Of a DNA stretch of 64,000 bases, positions 62,244 through 64,000 are shown one piece after another (positions within the stretch are counted from its first letter, which is position 1; each line of letters begins with the position of its first letter). Where the stretch lies: positions 2,976,001 through 3,040,000 of the forward strand of contig NC_007778.1 of the NCBI RefSeq assembly GCF_000013365.1. The letters run 5' to 3'. The notes under the pieces are model-generated. The model did not search any database, was not told the origin of the DNA, and saw nothing but the letters and a program-made list of their open reading frames with translations. Position numbers and translations under genes: made by a program. This DNA is from Rhodopseudomonas palustris HaA2. GTDB lineage: Bacteria; Pseudomonadota; Alphaproteobacteria; Rhizobiales; Xanthobacteraceae.

Positions 62244-63212
62244 ATGAGGGATTTCGCCGGCAGGATTGCCGTGGTCACCGGCGGCGGCACCGGCATGGGC
62301 CGCGAACTCGCCCGCCAGCTCGCCGCCGAAGGCTGCCACGTCGCGATCTGCGATGTCTCCGCCGAGGCGATGGCCGAGACCCGGCGGCTGTGCGAAGCGG
62401 ACGGGCTGCCGCAGGGGCTGCGGCTCACAACCCACATCGCCGACGTCTCGATCGAGACGCAGATGAACCGGTTTCGCGACGAGGTCGCGGCGCAGCACCG
62501 GACCGATTGCATCCATCTGCTGTTCAACAATGCCGGGATCGGCGGCGGCGGCAGCATGATCATCAACAGCCGCGCGCAATGGGAACGCACCTTCGACATC
62601 TGCTGGGGCGGCGTGTATCTCGGCACCCGGATCTTCCTGCCGATGCTGATCGCCGCGGACGAGGGCCACATCGTCAACACGTCGAGCGTCAACGGCTTCT
62701 GGGCGTCGATCGGGCCGACCACGCCGCACACCGCCTACAGCGCCGCGAAGTTTGCGGTGAAGGGCTTCTCGGAAGCGTTGATCGGCGATCTTCGGCTCAA
62801 CGCGCCGCATGTGAAATGTTCGGTGGTGATGCCGGGCCACATCGGCACCTCGATCGTCGCCAATTCGCGCAAGATCCAGAACAACGTCGCGGCCGACGAA
62901 CTCTGCGCCGACGAGATCGCGGCGGTCCGTAAGCGGCTTGCCGCGGCCGGCATCGACGAGGCGCAGATGTCCGACGACGCCATCCGGGCGATGGTGCAGG
63001 AGCGGGCACGCAGCTTCCTCGAGGAGGCGCCGACCAGTGCGGCGGCGGCGGCGCGCATCATTCTCGACGGCGTGCGCGCGGAACGCTGGCGCATCCTAGT
63101 CGGCGACGATGCGCATCTGCTCGATCAACGCGTCCGCGCCATGCCGGAGCGCGCCTACGAGACCGACTTCTACCAGAGCTTCGCCGCCGAAGTCGGCTGG
63201 AAGCTCGGCTGA
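62244..63212 (+). CDS. Short-chain dehydrogenase/reductase
   Basis: This 322-residue classical SDR has the cofactor motif TGGGTGMG (residues 12-19), NNAG in LLFNNAGIGGGGS, the catalytic serine in NTSSVNGF and the YSAAK pair. An acidic residue after beta-2 (ICDVSAE) suggests NAD(H). The C-terminal part (about 250-322) is longer than usual, with LRLNAPHVKCSVVMPG. Upstream is GGGGAGGAC. It is 38 bases upstream of a DUF169 gene, so they may be a pair. Confidence 0.9.
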   Translation: MRDFAGRIAVVTGGGTGMGRELARQLAAEGCHVAICDVSAEAMAETRRLCEADGLPQGLRLTTHIADVSIETQMNRFRDEVAAQHRTDCIHLLFNNAGIGGGGSMIINSRAQWERTFDICWGGVYLGTRIFLPMLIAADEGHIVNTSSVNGFWASIGPTTPHTAYSAAKFAVKGFSEALIGDLRLNAPHVKCSVVMPGHIGTSIVANSRKIQNNVAADELCADEIAAVRKRLAAAGIDEAQMSDDAIRAMVQERARSFLEEAPTSAAAAARIILDGVRAERWRILVGDDAHLLDQRVRAMPERAYETDFYQSFAAEVGWKLG

Positions 63213-63250
63213 GCGACGAACGCGACAACAACAAGATCGGGAGAGACGTC

Positions 63251-64000
63251 ATGGACGCAGCGATTGCGCCGGAGACATTCGATTTCGCGGTCATGGTCGC
63301 CGACCTCAACGCGCTGCTGCGGCTGAAGACCACCGTGATCGGCATGAAGATGTTCGCGACCGCCGCCGAGATGGAGGCGATTCCAAAGATCCGCCGGCCG
63401 AACGCGATCCACACCACCGACCAGATCGTCGGCATGGCGTCGCGGCTCGGCTGGACCGTCGGCATCACCGGCAACGATCTGGTCGGCGCGCAATGCCGCG
63501 CGGTGATCGGGCTCGGCCCGCAGGACGAGCAGTGGCTCGACGGTCGCTCTTATGTCGGCGTGTGGCATGCGACGCCGGAGGATGCGCGCAAGCGCCAGCA
63601 GGCGCTCGACGTGGTGCCGTTCGGACAGTATCAGGCGATGGCGGTGTCGCCGCTGGCGAGCGGTCGGCTCGATCCGCCCGATATCTGCCTCGTCTATGCG
63701 ACGCCTGGACAGATGATCATCCTGATCAACGGCCTGCAATATGCCGGCTACAAGAAATTCGAATGGGGCGTCGTGGGCGAGACCGCCTGCGCGGATTCAT
63801 GGGGCAGGGCGCTCCTCACCGGCGAGCCGAGTCTGTCGCTGCCGTGCTTCGCCGAGCGCCGCTACGGCGGCGTGCCCGACGAAGAGATGCTGATGGCGCT
63901 GAAGCCGGCACAACTCGCTAAGGCGATCGACGGCATGAAGCAGCTCGCCAAGAACGGCCTGCGCTACCCGATCGCCCCTTATGGCATCCAGGCCGACGTC
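63251..64000 (+). CDS. DUF169 family protein, truncated by window end
   Basis: The reading frame stays open to the last base, giving at least 250 residues. The chain begins MDAAIAPETFDFAVMVADLN, then LLRLKTTVIGMKMFATAAEM, CRAVIGLGP and a conserved cysteine region GETACADSWGRALLTGEPSLSLPCFAERRYGG. These fit DUF169, a family of unknown function found in several metabolic gene clusters. GGGAGAGACGTC precedes the ATG. The preceding SDR gene probably belongs to the same transcript. Confidence 0.82.
   Translation, partial: MDAAIAPETFDFAVMVADLNALLRLKTTVIGMKMFATAAEMEAIPKIRRPNAIHTTDQIVGMASRLGWTVGITGNDLVGAQCRAVIGLGPQDEQWLDGRSYVGVWHATPEDARKRQQALDVVPFGQYQAMAVSPLASGRLDPPDICLVYATPGQMIILINGLQYAGYKKFEWGVVGETACADSWGRALLTGEPSLSLPCFAERRYGGVPDEEMLMALKPAQLAKAIDGMKQLAKNGLRYPIAPYGIQADV

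Overview
The window is a high-GC chromosomal segment from an alphaproteobacterium of the Bradyrhizobiaceae/Nitrobacteraceae, most likely Rhodopseudomonas or a close relative. I infer this from the protein sequences, from the gene order (pdxJ-acpS-lepB-rnc-era, nrdR-ribD-ribE-ribH-nusB-thiL, plsX-fabH-ihfA), from tandem DUF3551 genes, and from hairpin-rich intergenic repeats I associate with this family. Most of it is conserved core genome. I see no rRNA, CRISPR array, insertion sequence, integrase or prophage.

Layout. 1-2700: a periplasmic copper operon (PCuAC chaperone, YcnI, CopC-CopD fusion). 2800-6200: proS and the lipoprotein-release genes lolC-lolD. 6200-7350: a hairpin repeat, two tandem DUF3551 genes on the minus strand, then two back-to-back LexA-type sites in front of a 32-codon membrane peptide gene that looks like a SidA homologue. 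7500-15100: dnaE, dapA, mscL, smpB, then uracil-DNA glycosylase and a NYN nuclease on the minus strand, and rpoZ with a strong terminator. 15300-22800: the stringent-response gene rsh, pdxJ, acpS, lepB, rnc, era, a small membrane protein and recO. 22800-25600: a frameshifted glutathione S-transferase gene divergent from a TetR regulator, and a QorB-like reductase divergent from an HxlR regulator. 25700-33800: parC, bpt, an RDD membrane protein, hemB, an acyl-CoA ligase and an LdtR-like regulator. 34000-38150: the most accessory part, with small unknown genes, two blocks of noncoding repeat, and an AT-rich TIR-domain gene that runs tail-to-tail into an orphan VapB antitoxin. 38500-47000: glyA, nrdR, riboflavin synthesis, nusB, thiL and the proton-pumping pyrophosphatase hppA. 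47100-55600: assorted small genes, an epoxide-hydrolase-like enzyme, bamE, a cytochrome bc1 assembly chaperone, DUF177, plsX-fabH, ihfA, a MerR-like regulator and tRNA-Pro(GGG). 56000-64000: a chemoreceptor, a TonB-dependent siderophore receptor with candidate Irr (ICE-like) sites, two small membrane proteins, an SDR enzyme, and a DUF169 gene cut by the window end.

The genes worth most attention are the LexA-controlled SidA-like peptide before dnaE (a probable SOS division checkpoint), the horizontally acquired TIR gene beside a VapB that has lost its VapC, and the single-base frameshift in the glutathione S-transferase. Start sites were chosen from ribosome-binding sites, overlaps and family lengths. 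Functions are by recognition of motifs and family, without any database search.
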